From contig CAKAPY010000006.1 in NCBI GenBank assembly GCA_916719935.1, positions 1-17,192 on the forward strand: 17,192 bases of DNA, written 5' to 3'. Each line of letters begins with the position of its first letter. The stretch's first letter is position 1. Positions 1-6,499 of the stretch are shown here, in pieces. The notes under the pieces are model-generated. The model was not told the origin of the DNA and did no database searches. It was given only the letters and a program-made list of their open reading frames with translations. This DNA is from an uncultured Actinomyces sp. Its GTDB lineage: Bacteria > Actinomycetota > Actinomycetes > Actinomycetales > Actinomycetaceae. The translations under genes were made by a program, and so were the position numbers.

Positions 1-1192
1 GGGTATCAAGAAGACGGACAGAGGAGAAGTCTGCGCGCGACCAGCACGCCACAGAAAGCAAAGGCGGAACGGGGTCACAGATTGTGATCTCGGGAGAGGG
101 CTGGGATGGGCGCATCGCCCATCCCGAGGATTCCATGGCTCGAATACACACTCCAGGACCGAGGCGCCCCGCTCGTCCCGCGCGTTGAACCATTGAGGAA
201 CGAGGCGAGGGCACCGTGACCAGTGAAGTGGCCTCGCGAGCGGGGGAGAAGCGTGAATGCCTGCTCAATGTCGAATCAATGACGATCTGGACTCCCGGGA
301 CGGTGAGTGCACTTTCTGCAATAGAAGAAGAAACGATGATTCGTCGTGAAGGCGAAGAAGAAAAAATCTCGTCCTGTTGCGAAGAAGACAGTTGGCCGTG
401 AAGTGCAATGACCTGTGCATCCACTTCCTCAAGGAACTCGCATACCTTGGAGATTTCCCGCATTCCTGGAACAAACACAAGCGCGTCTCCGGGATAACGT
501 TCCAGCGCCCGCGCAACAAGTGCAGCGATATGACGGAGGAAGGGAATACTCACCCTCTCGCCCTGGAAATAGTCGACACCGCGCGGCGGCGCTTCCCAGA
601 CAATATCAACTGGATGAAGCTCTTGATTCAGCTCAAAAACCCGAGGCGAAAAATCAGCGAGAAGGCTGCAAAGGGCGTCAATATCGACGGTCGCAGACAT
701 GATGACCAAGCGAAGGTCTTCGCGGAGAACCTCGCGAATATCGCTCAGGAAGGCGCACGCAAGATCACTGTCGACCGCTCGTTCATGAAACTCGTCAAGA
801 ATGACACAACCGATTCCCTGCAATTCTGGGTCAGAGTGAATCATTCGAGTCAAGACACCGGGGGTAACGAATTCGATGCGCGTTGACGTGCTTCGCTCGC
901 TTTGACCGCGGATGCTAAACCCTACTAGGTGGCCAACGCGGTCATCCAATAACTGGGCCAAGCGGTGAGCACAAGAACGTGCACTCACGCGCCGCGGCGA
1001 GCACACGATGACTCGTTGTTGGGGCTCAAGAAGCTCTGCGCAGGCAAGGGGAATAAGAGTCGTCTTCCCGCTACCAGCGCTGGCGGAAATAATTGATAAG
1101 CTGCCTAAGTTGCATGAGCGTAGAAAATCAGGAAGCAGCTGAGAAACGGGTAAATCACTGGCCCGATTAATCGCATCCTGAAAGCTCAACAC
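1..1192 (-). CDS. hrpB: ATP-dependent helicase HrpB, 3' end beyond window (partial)
   Basis: This is an open frame of about 397 codons with no stop before the left edge. It is a DEAH-box helicase of the HrpB type, a family of NTP-dependent RNA/DNA helicases with poorly defined bacterial roles. Motifs in order are: Walker A SASAGSGKTT near residue 36; the GF-S-I-R strand and VTPGVLTRM (motif Ib); DEFHER (motif II) near 123; MSAT (motif III); FVPGMREI; ALHGQLSSSQQDEIF; IVSSSIAESALTVPGV; and QRAGRAGR (motif VI). A PEI-x10-PLLSVACW segment matches the start of the helicase-associated region. The start is probably GTG 1192 or TTG 1189, because residues DLPVSQLLPDF then line up with the usual HrpB N-terminus; no clear ribosome binding site is visible. 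It lies 22 nt downstream of the epimerase gene on the same strand. The Walker A loop (SAGSGKTT) differs from the commoner PTGAGKST. The C-terminal HrpB domain is not in the window. Confidence 0.9.
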   Translation of the reverse strand, partial: MLSFQDAINRASDLPVSQLLPDFLRSCNLGSLSIISASAGSGKTTLIPLACAELLEPQQRVIVCSPRRVSARSCAHRLAQLLDDRVGHLVGFSIRGQSERSTSTRIEFVTPGVLTRMIHSDPELQGIGCVILDEFHERAVDSDLACAFLSDIREVLREDLRLVIMSATVDIDALCSLLADFSPRVFELNQELHPVDIVWEAPPRGVDYFQGERVSIPFLRHIAALVARALERYPGDALVFVPGMREISKVCEFLEEVDAQVIALHGQLSSSQQDEIFSSSPSRRIIVSSSIAESALTVPGVQIVIDSTLSRHSRFSPAREATSLVTVPSPRSSMVQRAGRAGRLGPGVCIRAMESSGWAMRPSQPSPEITICDPVPPLLSVACWSRADFSSVRLLDT

Positions 1193-1214
1193 CGCTTCAG
1201 TATTACATGCTCTC

Positions 1215-2093
1215 TTACAGCCCGCGGATGGACAGCGACAGGCGGTGACGTTGGCCGGGGGCCAAAGAGATGAGATCAATTCCCGAATTGAAAGCATCGG
1301 GCGGACACGTCATTGGTTCAACCGCGATGCCTGGACGCCCAAGGGCATCTGCTGTATGGATTTGAACCCACGGGGTATTGGAAGCCAAGGCTGTGCCTAC
1401 ACCCTGCGCATTCGTCACCCGCACTTCCCAATCCCCTTGAAGGCCACCGTAACAGTGGTCAATGAAAAGATCATCAACCATGCGGGGAACGCGGAAGTCG
1501 TATGTAGTGCTGACAGGGTTGATGCCCGTTGGCAGTAGATTCTCGTCGGTATCGACAATGCGCGAGGCCGGAAGGCTCAGTATCGACTGATTAGCGTTGG
1601 CGCCGCCCAGAAGATAGGGGTGAAGAGAAGCCCCATAGGGCGCAGGAGAATTCCCTAAGTTCTTTGCCGACAACTCAATATTTAGGCCGCTTTCTGGATC
1701 CAAACGTAGATCGAGGCGTGCCGAAAGAGGCCAGGGATAGGACTCTTGAGCTGCAATAAAGCTTTCTAACCTCACGTGAGATGCCGTAGCGTCAACAATC
1801 TCCCACGGAACCCACCCCGCAAGCCCGTGCAGCGCCGTGCCAGTCCCACGGTCATTGATGGGCAGTAGGTATTCCCTGTTTTCCCACGAATAACGTCCAT
1901 CGGCAATGCGATTAGGCCACGGAAGAAGCATTTTTCCAGACCAGCCGGGTGCAACTTCGGTCACCTTATGAGGAAGAAGGAGGTTTCGTCCCTTCCACTT
2001 CAAGGAAGAGATCCCAGCACCAACGGTGACGACGCTCAGGGAATAGTCCCCGGCCTCGCACGAAAGCTCGCGACCAGACGCATGGAAACTCAT
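1215..2093 (-). CDS. Aldose 1-epimerase (galactose mutarotase-like) family protein
   Basis: A 292-residue cytoplasmic protein of the aldose-1-epimerase superfamily, which interconverts alpha and beta anomers of aldoses using a His general acid and a Glu general base. Visible family marks are the LLPWPNRIADGRY motif (56-68) that builds the sugar pocket, His89 in ALHGLAGW, His158 in GASLHPYLL, and Glu259 in AVEPMTCPPDAFN. These sit where GalM keeps its two histidines and catalytic glutamate. The length is slightly short compared with GalM and fits the YeaD/LacX-like or generic actinobacterial epimerase subgroup, so the true sugar is uncertain. ATG at 2093 is preceded by AGGTG with 5 nt spacing. 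No sugar-catabolic genes are adjacent. It probably heads a two-gene transcript with the HrpB helicase. Confidence 0.85.
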   Translation of the reverse strand: MSFHASGRELSCEAGDYSLSVVTVGAGISSLKWKGRNLLLPHKVTEVAPGWSGKMLLPWPNRIADGRYSWENREYLLPINDRGTGTALHGLAGWVPWEIVDATASHVRLESFIAAQESYPWPLSARLDLRLDPESGLNIELSAKNLGNSPAPYGASLHPYLLGGANANQSILSLPASRIVDTDENLLPTGINPVSTTYDFRVPRMVDDLFIDHCYGGLQGDWEVRVTNAQGVGTALASNTPWVQIHTADALGRPGIAVEPMTCPPDAFNSGIDLISLAPGQRHRLSLSIRGL

Positions 2094-2279
2094 AGCAACA
2101 CCTCACTGTGGCTAGTACAAAGGAACTGTACCAGTTCAGTCTACGTGGGAAAGAATGCGTGTCCCTAAGACTTCAGGCCCTTCCTCGGTCATGGACAGAA
2201 AGGGGGAGATGTCCCTTGGGAGCGTAGTATGGAGGAAGCAAAGATGCTTAAAGTACTAGTCAAGTGATAGGACGGGAAT

Positions 2280-3605
2280 ATGCCTGAGATCTCCAACGAC
2301 CTCCTGATGCAACTGCGCGAAGAGGAAAGCGCCAAGGTCGCGCTGGCCAGGAATGCCGCAACCCAAGTTGGAATTGAAGCCGCTTCTTTGAACCGCGAAA
2401 AGATTCAGCACACTTCTACGGCTGTTTCACACCGATTGGATGATTGGAAGGCAACCTCTCAGAAGAAGTCCGGTCGCTGCTGGCTCTTCTCCTCGTTGAA
2501 CTTCCTGCGCTCGCGGGCACGCGAAAGCCTGGGGGTCAAGAACTTTGAGTTCTCTCAGAGCTACGTCTTCTTCTGGGATAAGTTCGAGCGTGCCAACTGG
2601 TTCCTGACGGACATCATTGCTACTGCGGATGAGCCCGTTGATAGCCGTCTGGTTCAGTTCCTGTTGGGCGATGTTTTGGGCGATGGTGGCCAGTGGGATA
2701 TGGCTGTTTCGGTCTATATGAAGTATGGTTTGGTGCCCAAGGAAGTCATGCCTGAGAGCGAGGCATCAACCAACTCGCGTCCCATGAACGCGCGCCTACG
2801 CGCAGTGCTCCACATTGGTGCCCTTCGTCTTCGCGAGGCCATTGCTGCCGGTGCGAGCGCTGAGGAAGTCGATACTCTGCGTCGCAAGATTTTGGCCGAT
2901 GTGTGGAAGATTCTGGTTGTCTGCCTGGGCGAGCCGCCCGTGCGTTTTAACTGGCAGTGGCGTGATGATGAGGGGAACTTCCACCGCGATGGCGAGCTCA
3001 CTCCTCACGAGTTTTACGAGCGCCACGTGGGCGTGGACCTGAGCGAGTACATCTGCCTGGTTGATGATCCTCGTCCTGAAAACCCGAAGGGATCGATGGA
3101 AACTGTCGAGCACCTTGGCAATGTCGTCGGTGGACGTCCGATTCGCTACCTGAATGCCCCCGTTGAAGAGATTAAGCGCATTGCAGCTGCACAGATCGCA
3201 GCAGGTGAGGCTGTGTGGTTTGGCGCCGACGTCTCCCAGCCTTATGATCGTGGCCTCGGCTTCTTCGTGACCGGTATCCATGACTACGACGGTCTCTTTG
3301 ATGTCGATTTCAGCTCGACGAAGCTTGAGCGGGTGCGCTCGGGCGAGTCAGCGATGGACCACGCGATGCTCTTTACCGGAGTTGACCTTGACGAGGCCGG
3401 ACAACCTCGCGCGTGGAGGGTTGAGAATTCCTGGGGTGACGAACCCGGAGATTCCGGCTTCTTCACCATGGATGATCAATGGTTTACCGATAACGTTTTC
3501 GAGGTCGTTGTGCCTAAGAGTGCGCTTCCTGAAGACCTAGCTGCCGCAGTGGACTCTGAACCCATCGTTTTGCCCGCATGGGACCCCATGGGAACTCTGG
3601 CCTGA
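2280..3605 (+). CDS. pepC: Aminopeptidase C (bleomycin hydrolase family, C1B)
   Basis: A 441-residue papain-like cysteine aminopeptidase of the PepC/bleomycin hydrolase family. These are cytoplasmic homohexameric barrels that trim N-terminal residues from peptides. The catalytic triad is visible: Cys67 in KSGRCWLFSSLNFLRS, His361 in AMDHAMLFTG and Asn383 in WRVENSWGD. The C-terminus LPAWDPMGTLA matches the conserved PepC tail whose last residues reach into the active site and restrict the enzyme to aminopeptidase activity. The length is normal for the family (about 440-450). ATG 2280 follows AGGA at 2269-2272, 7 nt away. There is no signal peptide. It is first in a three-gene cluster and is divergent from the epimerase. 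The 186 nt between them (2094-2279) must hold both promoters; I found no convincing hexamer pair there, only a short imperfect inverted repeat around GTAC at 2113-2133. Confidence 0.95.
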   Translation: MPEISNDLLMQLREEESAKVALARNAATQVGIEAASLNREKIQHTSTAVSHRLDDWKATSQKKSGRCWLFSSLNFLRSRARESLGVKNFEFSQSYVFFWDKFERANWFLTDIIATADEPVDSRLVQFLLGDVLGDGGQWDMAVSVYMKYGLVPKEVMPESEASTNSRPMNARLRAVLHIGALRLREAIAAGASAEEVDTLRRKILADVWKILVVCLGEPPVRFNWQWRDDEGNFHRDGELTPHEFYERHVGVDLSEYICLVDDPRPENPKGSMETVEHLGNVVGGRPIRYLNAPVEEIKRIAAAQIAAGEAVWFGADVSQPYDRGLGFFVTGIHDYDGLFDVDFSSTKLERVRSGESAMDHAMLFTGVDLDEAGQPRAWRVENSWGDEPGDSGFFTMDDQWFTDNVFEVVVPKSALPEDLAAAVDSEPIVLPAWDPMGTLA

Positions 3606-3624
3606 GTCATATCAAGGAGACGTG

Positions 3625-4332
3625 ATGAGTCGCCCGACCCTTCTGGTCAGTGCCCTGACCGATCACCGTGCCACTTCTCGGGAACAGGCCTTGCTAGAAG
3701 CTTTGCAGGGGAGTGTTTTAAGCAGTGCTGTCGCTACCTGGGATGCGCGATTGCACATTGCGGATAGCGATCCTCGCTTGCCCGAGCAGCTTGTTGAAGG
3801 TGTCGATGCAGTGATCATCTTGGGAGGACCAGATCTTGCTCCCGAGTTTTACGGCATGGATTCTGGCTACCCCAGAGAAGGCCAGCATTGGCCAGAAGGC
3901 GACCGGCGACAAATCGCGTTAGTCCAATTGTGCCGCGAACGGCGTATACCGCTTCTTGGAATTTGCCGCGGGCATCAGGTGATTAACGTTGCTTACGGCG
4001 GCACCTTGATTCAAGACATGGAGGGTCATGAAAGCCCGACTCTTCTTGATGACCAACGTTTTGCGCGGCACCAGGTTGCCCTAGATAAAGGATCAGTCCT
4101 GATTCGTGCCGGCTTTGGCCACGAGCTGACGGTTAGCTCAGCGCATCACCAGAGTATTGACCGGGTGGGAGATGGACTGCAGGTGAGTGCACGTAGCAGT
4201 GACGGCGTGATCGAAGCGGTTGAGGATCCTCATAGCCGGATTCTTGGCGTTCAGTGGCATCCCGAGGATCCGCGTTCGGATCGATACTCGATGGAATTGC
4301 TGCTTGCACTATTGCGGAATTGGGATAGCTAA
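3625..4332 (+). CDS. Gamma-glutamyl-gamma-aminobutyrate hydrolase family protein (peptidase C26)
   Basis: A 235-residue class-I glutamine-amidotransferase-like hydrolase of the PuuD/C26 type, which cleaves gamma-glutamyl bonds. The key marks are the GGPDLAPEFYG strand (67-77), the nucleophile elbow LGICRGHQVINVAYGG with Cys114, and the GVQWHPE motif with His212 and Glu214 completing the triad. The start is taken at ATG 3625 rather than GTG 3622, because AGGAG at 3615-3619 is then 5 nt away, whereas GTG 3622 would leave only 2. It begins 19 nt after pepC and its stop TAA shares a base with the ATG of the next gene, so coupled translation is likely. No putrescine-pathway genes are present, so the PuuD substrate should not be assumed. 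Hydrolysis of gamma-glutamyl peptides alongside PepC is a plausible inference. Confidence 0.88.
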   Translation: MSRPTLLVSALTDHRATSREQALLEALQGSVLSSAVATWDARLHIADSDPRLPEQLVEGVDAVIILGGPDLAPEFYGMDSGYPREGQHWPEGDRRQIALVQLCRERRIPLLGICRGHQVINVAYGGTLIQDMEGHESPTLLDDQRFARHQVALDKGSVLIRAGFGHELTVSSAHHQSIDRVGDGLQVSARSSDGVIEAVEDPHSRILGVQWHPEDPRSDRYSMELLLALLRNWDS

Positions 4333-4976
4333 TGCGCCAGCACGGAAATTTCGAAGCCGATGGGCGTAATAATTGGGAGCGGATGCTCGCGGGGGATTGG
4401 TATATCGGAGATCACCCGAAAATGGCTGAGGTTTCACAGCGCTCGCAGCGCCTGTTGAAACTCTACGAGCAGGCACTTCCAGACGACCCTGATATTGCAC
4501 ACTATCTTCTTCGGCAGATCCTCGGCAGCGTGGGGCAACGGGTGACAATTCGTCCGCCTTTTCGCGTTGACTACGGATTTAATATTCATATCGGCGAGGG
4601 GGTCTGGGTGAACTATGGCTTGACCGCGCTCGATGTTGCAGAAATTCGTATTGGTAATGACGTTCTTATCGGTCCGAATTGTCAGTTATTGACTCCCGTT
4701 CATCCCTTGGAACACGGGCCTCGTCGTGCTGGGTGGGAGAGCGCTGAGCCCATCACTATTGAAGATAATGTGTGGCTGGCAAGCGGGGTAACAGTATGCC
4801 AGGGAGTGACAATTGGTCATGACTCGGTAGTCGGAGCAGGATCGGTTGTCACGCGCTCACTTCCGCCTTATAGCTTGGCCGTGGGTAACCCTGCTCGCGT
4901 GATTCGTGAGCTGCGTGAGGGGGAGGATTTACAAGGTGCTTTGGGCTCCCTCTCCCAGGAGCCCAGTACGGAGTAG
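4332..4976 (+). CDS. Maltose/galactoside O-acetyltransferase-like hexapeptide acetyltransferase
   Basis: A 214-residue acetyl-CoA-dependent O-acetyltransferase of the LacA/Maa/NodL group, with a left-handed beta-helix fold that normally forms trimers. The sequence shows the N-terminal MLAGDWYIGDHP segment (Maa-type), hexapeptide repeats around IHIGEGVWVN and IRIGNDVLIGPN, the catalytic His124 in TPVHPLE, and the closing VVGAGSVVTRSLPPYSLAVGNPARVIREL block. The first ATG overlaps the previous stop (TAATG). A downstream ATG at 4383 (Met18) would begin exactly at the usual Maa N-terminus and is preceded at 3 nt by GGGAG, so the first 17 residues could be untranslated. The true acceptor sugar or alcohol cannot be told from sequence. 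It is the last gene of the pepC cluster, which ends before the hairpin at 5093. Confidence 0.88.
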   Translation: MRQHGNFEADGRNNWERMLAGDWYIGDHPKMAEVSQRSQRLLKLYEQALPDDPDIAHYLLRQILGSVGQRVTIRPPFRVDYGFNIHIGEGVWVNYGLTALDVAEIRIGNDVLIGPNCQLLTPVHPLEHGPRRAGWESAEPITIEDNVWLASGVTVCQGVTIGHDSVVGAGSVVTRSLPPYSLAVGNPARVIRELREGEDLQGALGSLSQEPSTE

Positions 4977-5092
4977 AACTTACGGTGTGAGAGGGACTTG
5001 CGCACCTGTCATTCGATATGCGTGCTGATTTTTCTCATGCAGTACAGCCTTCGATGTGGGAACGATAAGGCCTCAATCCTGAGAACAAAGTA

Positions 5093-5128
5093 GCCGCCCC
5101 TGAATCTGGATGGGATTCGAGGGGCGGC
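5093..5128. terminator. Shared hairpin terminator between convergent maa-like and pflA genes
   Basis: Arms GCCGCCCCTGAATC and GATTCGAGGGGCGGC pair over 14 bp with one bulged base and a loop of about 6 nt. On the plus strand the stem is followed by ATCACTTTT, and on the minus strand by TACTTTGTTCT. It lies between two convergent genes, so it probably ends both transcripts. The stretch 4977-5092 before it shows nothing else recognisable. Confidence 0.8.
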
Positions 5129-5153
5129 ATCACTTTTGCTCATCTACAGGTAC

Positions 5154-6035
5154 TCAGTGGACTTCGAAGCCTAGACTGCGGAAGTAATCACGAACCTTGT
5201 CTGTTGCTTCGGGCGATGGTGGCTTCGTGTCTTCCAACTCGTATTCGAGTCCCAAGCTCTTCCACTTATCGGAACCAAGCTGGTGGAAGGGAAGAACCTC
5301 AACACGGTCAATGACGTTCTTCCAGCGTAAGACGATCTCGCCGACTCGACGAATATTCTCCGGATCATCGGTGAGCCCGGGAACTAAGACGAAGCGGATC
5401 CAAATTCTGGTCGGACCACCTCGCTCAGCGATGCGATCACCAAAATCGATGGTCGGTTGGAGGTCGCGGCCAGTGACTTCCTTGTAGGTCTCGGGGAAGC
5501 CAGACTTCACGTCCAGAAGGACAAGATCAAGGTTGTCCAGCATCTCATCGTCACAGTTGGCACCAAGGTAACCGGAGGTATCGATGCAGGTGTGGATCCC
5601 CATGGCTTTCGTGCCCAAGATAATGCGCTTGGCGAATACCGGCTGCATGAGGACCTCGCCACCGGAAAGAGTAATTCCACCGTTGGTCGCTTTAAAAACC
5701 CTGCGGTAGCGACGGATCCTATTCAAAAGCTCCTCATCTGAAATGGGCGCGCCATCCTTCATGAGGAAGGTATCGGGGTTGTGGCAGTACAAGCAGCGAA
5801 GCGGGCAGCCATTGAGGAAAACCGTCATGCGGGTTCCGGGGCCGTCAACGGCAGTGACCAATTCCCATGAGTGGATTGAACCAAGGGTTCCTTCACGCAT
5901 TCGAGCCAAGCGATCCGAACGTTCAAGGTCAGTCAACTCTTCCAAGCCTTCAACACCCTGGCCGGCTGTTCGAGCCGTAGGTGCCTGGAAATCCTGATCG
6001 CGGAGTAGCTCAGCGCTGCTCATAGTCATGGTCAT
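5154..6035 (-). CDS. pflA: Pyruvate formate-lyase activating enzyme (radical SAM)
   Basis: A 293-residue radical-SAM activase that uses a [4Fe-4S] cluster and S-adenosylmethionine to place the glycyl radical on PFL. The cluster ligands are Cys77, Cys81 and Cys84 in GCPLRCLYCHNPDTF (Cx3Cx2C). They follow IHSWELVTAVDGPGTR, the standard PflA opening. GGITLSGGEVLMQP and LDVKSG are further radical-SAM/PflA marks. ATG 6035 has GGAG 6 nt upstream. The protein carries about 45 residues before the conserved core, rich in Glu/Arg, compared with a few in the E. coli enzyme; an internal Met46 (MREGTLGSIHSWE) would give the short form. It is the last gene of the pfl operon, separated from the glycyl-radical subunit by a hairpin and a 140-nt gap. 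Confidence 0.95.
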   Translation of the reverse strand: MTMTMSSAELLRDQDFQAPTARTAGQGVEGLEELTDLERSDRLARMREGTLGSIHSWELVTAVDGPGTRMTVFLNGCPLRCLYCHNPDTFLMKDGAPISDEELLNRIRRYRRVFKATNGGITLSGGEVLMQPVFAKRIILGTKAMGIHTCIDTSGYLGANCDDEMLDNLDLVLLDVKSGFPETYKEVTGRDLQPTIDFGDRIAERGGPTRIWIRFVLVPGLTDDPENIRRVGEIVLRWKNVIDRVEVLPFHQLGSDKWKSLGLEYELEDTKPPSPEATDKVRDYFRSLGFEVH

Positions 6036-6067
6036 TGTGTGCTCCGTGGATTACTACCCAAAGGTTG

Positions 6068-6085
6068 GTTCCTACCTAGAGGAAC
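6068..6085 (-). promoter_or_regulatory. Small hairpin in the pflA leader
   Basis: Perfect 6-bp arms GTTCCT and AGGAAC surround a 6-nt loop, about 33 nt upstream of the pflA start codon. It could stabilise the 5' end of a processed pflA message. There is no other evidence of function. Confidence 0.3.
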
Positions 6086-6124
6086 GAAAGAAAGATAAGA
6101 AAAATTTCGTGATTCGCCAGATAA

Positions 6125-6164
6125 ATGAATGGGGCGCGGGCCCTGCGGCCAGCGCCCCATTCAT
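6125..6164 (-). terminator. Hairpin (probable partial terminator) between glycyl-radical subunit gene and pflA
   Basis: Perfect 13-bp arms ATGAATGGGGCGC and GCGCCCCATTCAT enclose a 14-nt GC-rich loop. The stem begins 11 nt after the small subunit stop. On the minus strand it is followed by a weak T-tract (TTATCTGG), so read-through into pflA is likely. Such an element would lower pflA expression relative to the structural subunits. Confidence 0.7.
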
Positions 6165-6175
6165 GTCATCTACGC

Positions 6176-6427
6176 TCAGGCAGAGTGGTGGAAGGTGCGG
6201 GAAAGCACGTCCAGCTGCTGCTCGCGGGTGAGCTTCACGAAGTTCACTGCGTAGCCCGAAACGCGAACGGTCAGGTTCGGGTAGTTCTCGGGGTGCTCCA
6301 TTGCGTCTTCGAGGGTTGCCTGGTCGAGAACGTTGATGTTGGCGTGGTACAGACCAGCGCCTTCCTCACGCTCTTCGCGGGCGGCCTTCATGGAAGCAAG
6401 ACGCTCTTCGTAGGTCTTCGTTGCCAT
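6176..6427 (-). CDS. Glycyl-radical subunit of split pyruvate formate-lyase (GrcA/YfiD-like)
   Basis: An 83-residue protein. Residues 1-25 form a charged Glu/Arg/Lys helix-like segment. From about residue 26 it is the C-terminal glycyl-radical domain of PFL: NINVLDQATLEDAMEHPENY, then LTVRVSGYAVNFVKLTREQQ, then a SRTFH ending. Gly58 in RVSGY corresponds to E. coli PFL Gly734, the radical carrier. ATG 6425-6427 has a strong AAGGAG site 7 nt upstream (6435-6440). It lies 72 nt after the large subunit, which lacks this domain. Together the two have 789 residues, about the length of a single-chain actinobacterial PFL. Annotation pipelines would probably call it autonomous glycyl radical cofactor GrcA. 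In E. coli that protein only repairs oxygen-damaged PFL, whereas here it should be an obligatory subunit (inference). Confidence 0.92.
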   Translation of the reverse strand: MATKTYEERLASMKAAREEREEGAGLYHANINVLDQATLEDAMEHPENYPNLTVRVSGYAVNFVKLTREQQLDVLSRTFHHSA

Positions 6428-6499
6428 TTCATTTCTCCTTTTCTTCCGGGTGGGGCCGGATAGACAAGCGGTGTTCCGTTTGCCTAAGACTTGTTTCTA

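Noticed and set aside
377..886. Plus-strand open frames in the first 900 bases
   Set aside because: They lie opposite the HrpB helicase frame, which carries all canonical DEAH motifs; the plus-strand products resemble nothing.
2113..2133. Imperfect inverted repeat TAGTAC...GTACCA between the epimerase and pepC
   Set aside because: Only five of six arm positions match, and there is no second copy or clear promoter to support an operator.
6176..6427. The small gene as an accessory GrcA repair protein only
   Set aside because: The adjacent PflB has no glycyl-radical loop of its own, so in this operon the small protein must supply it unless another complete PFL exists elsewhere.
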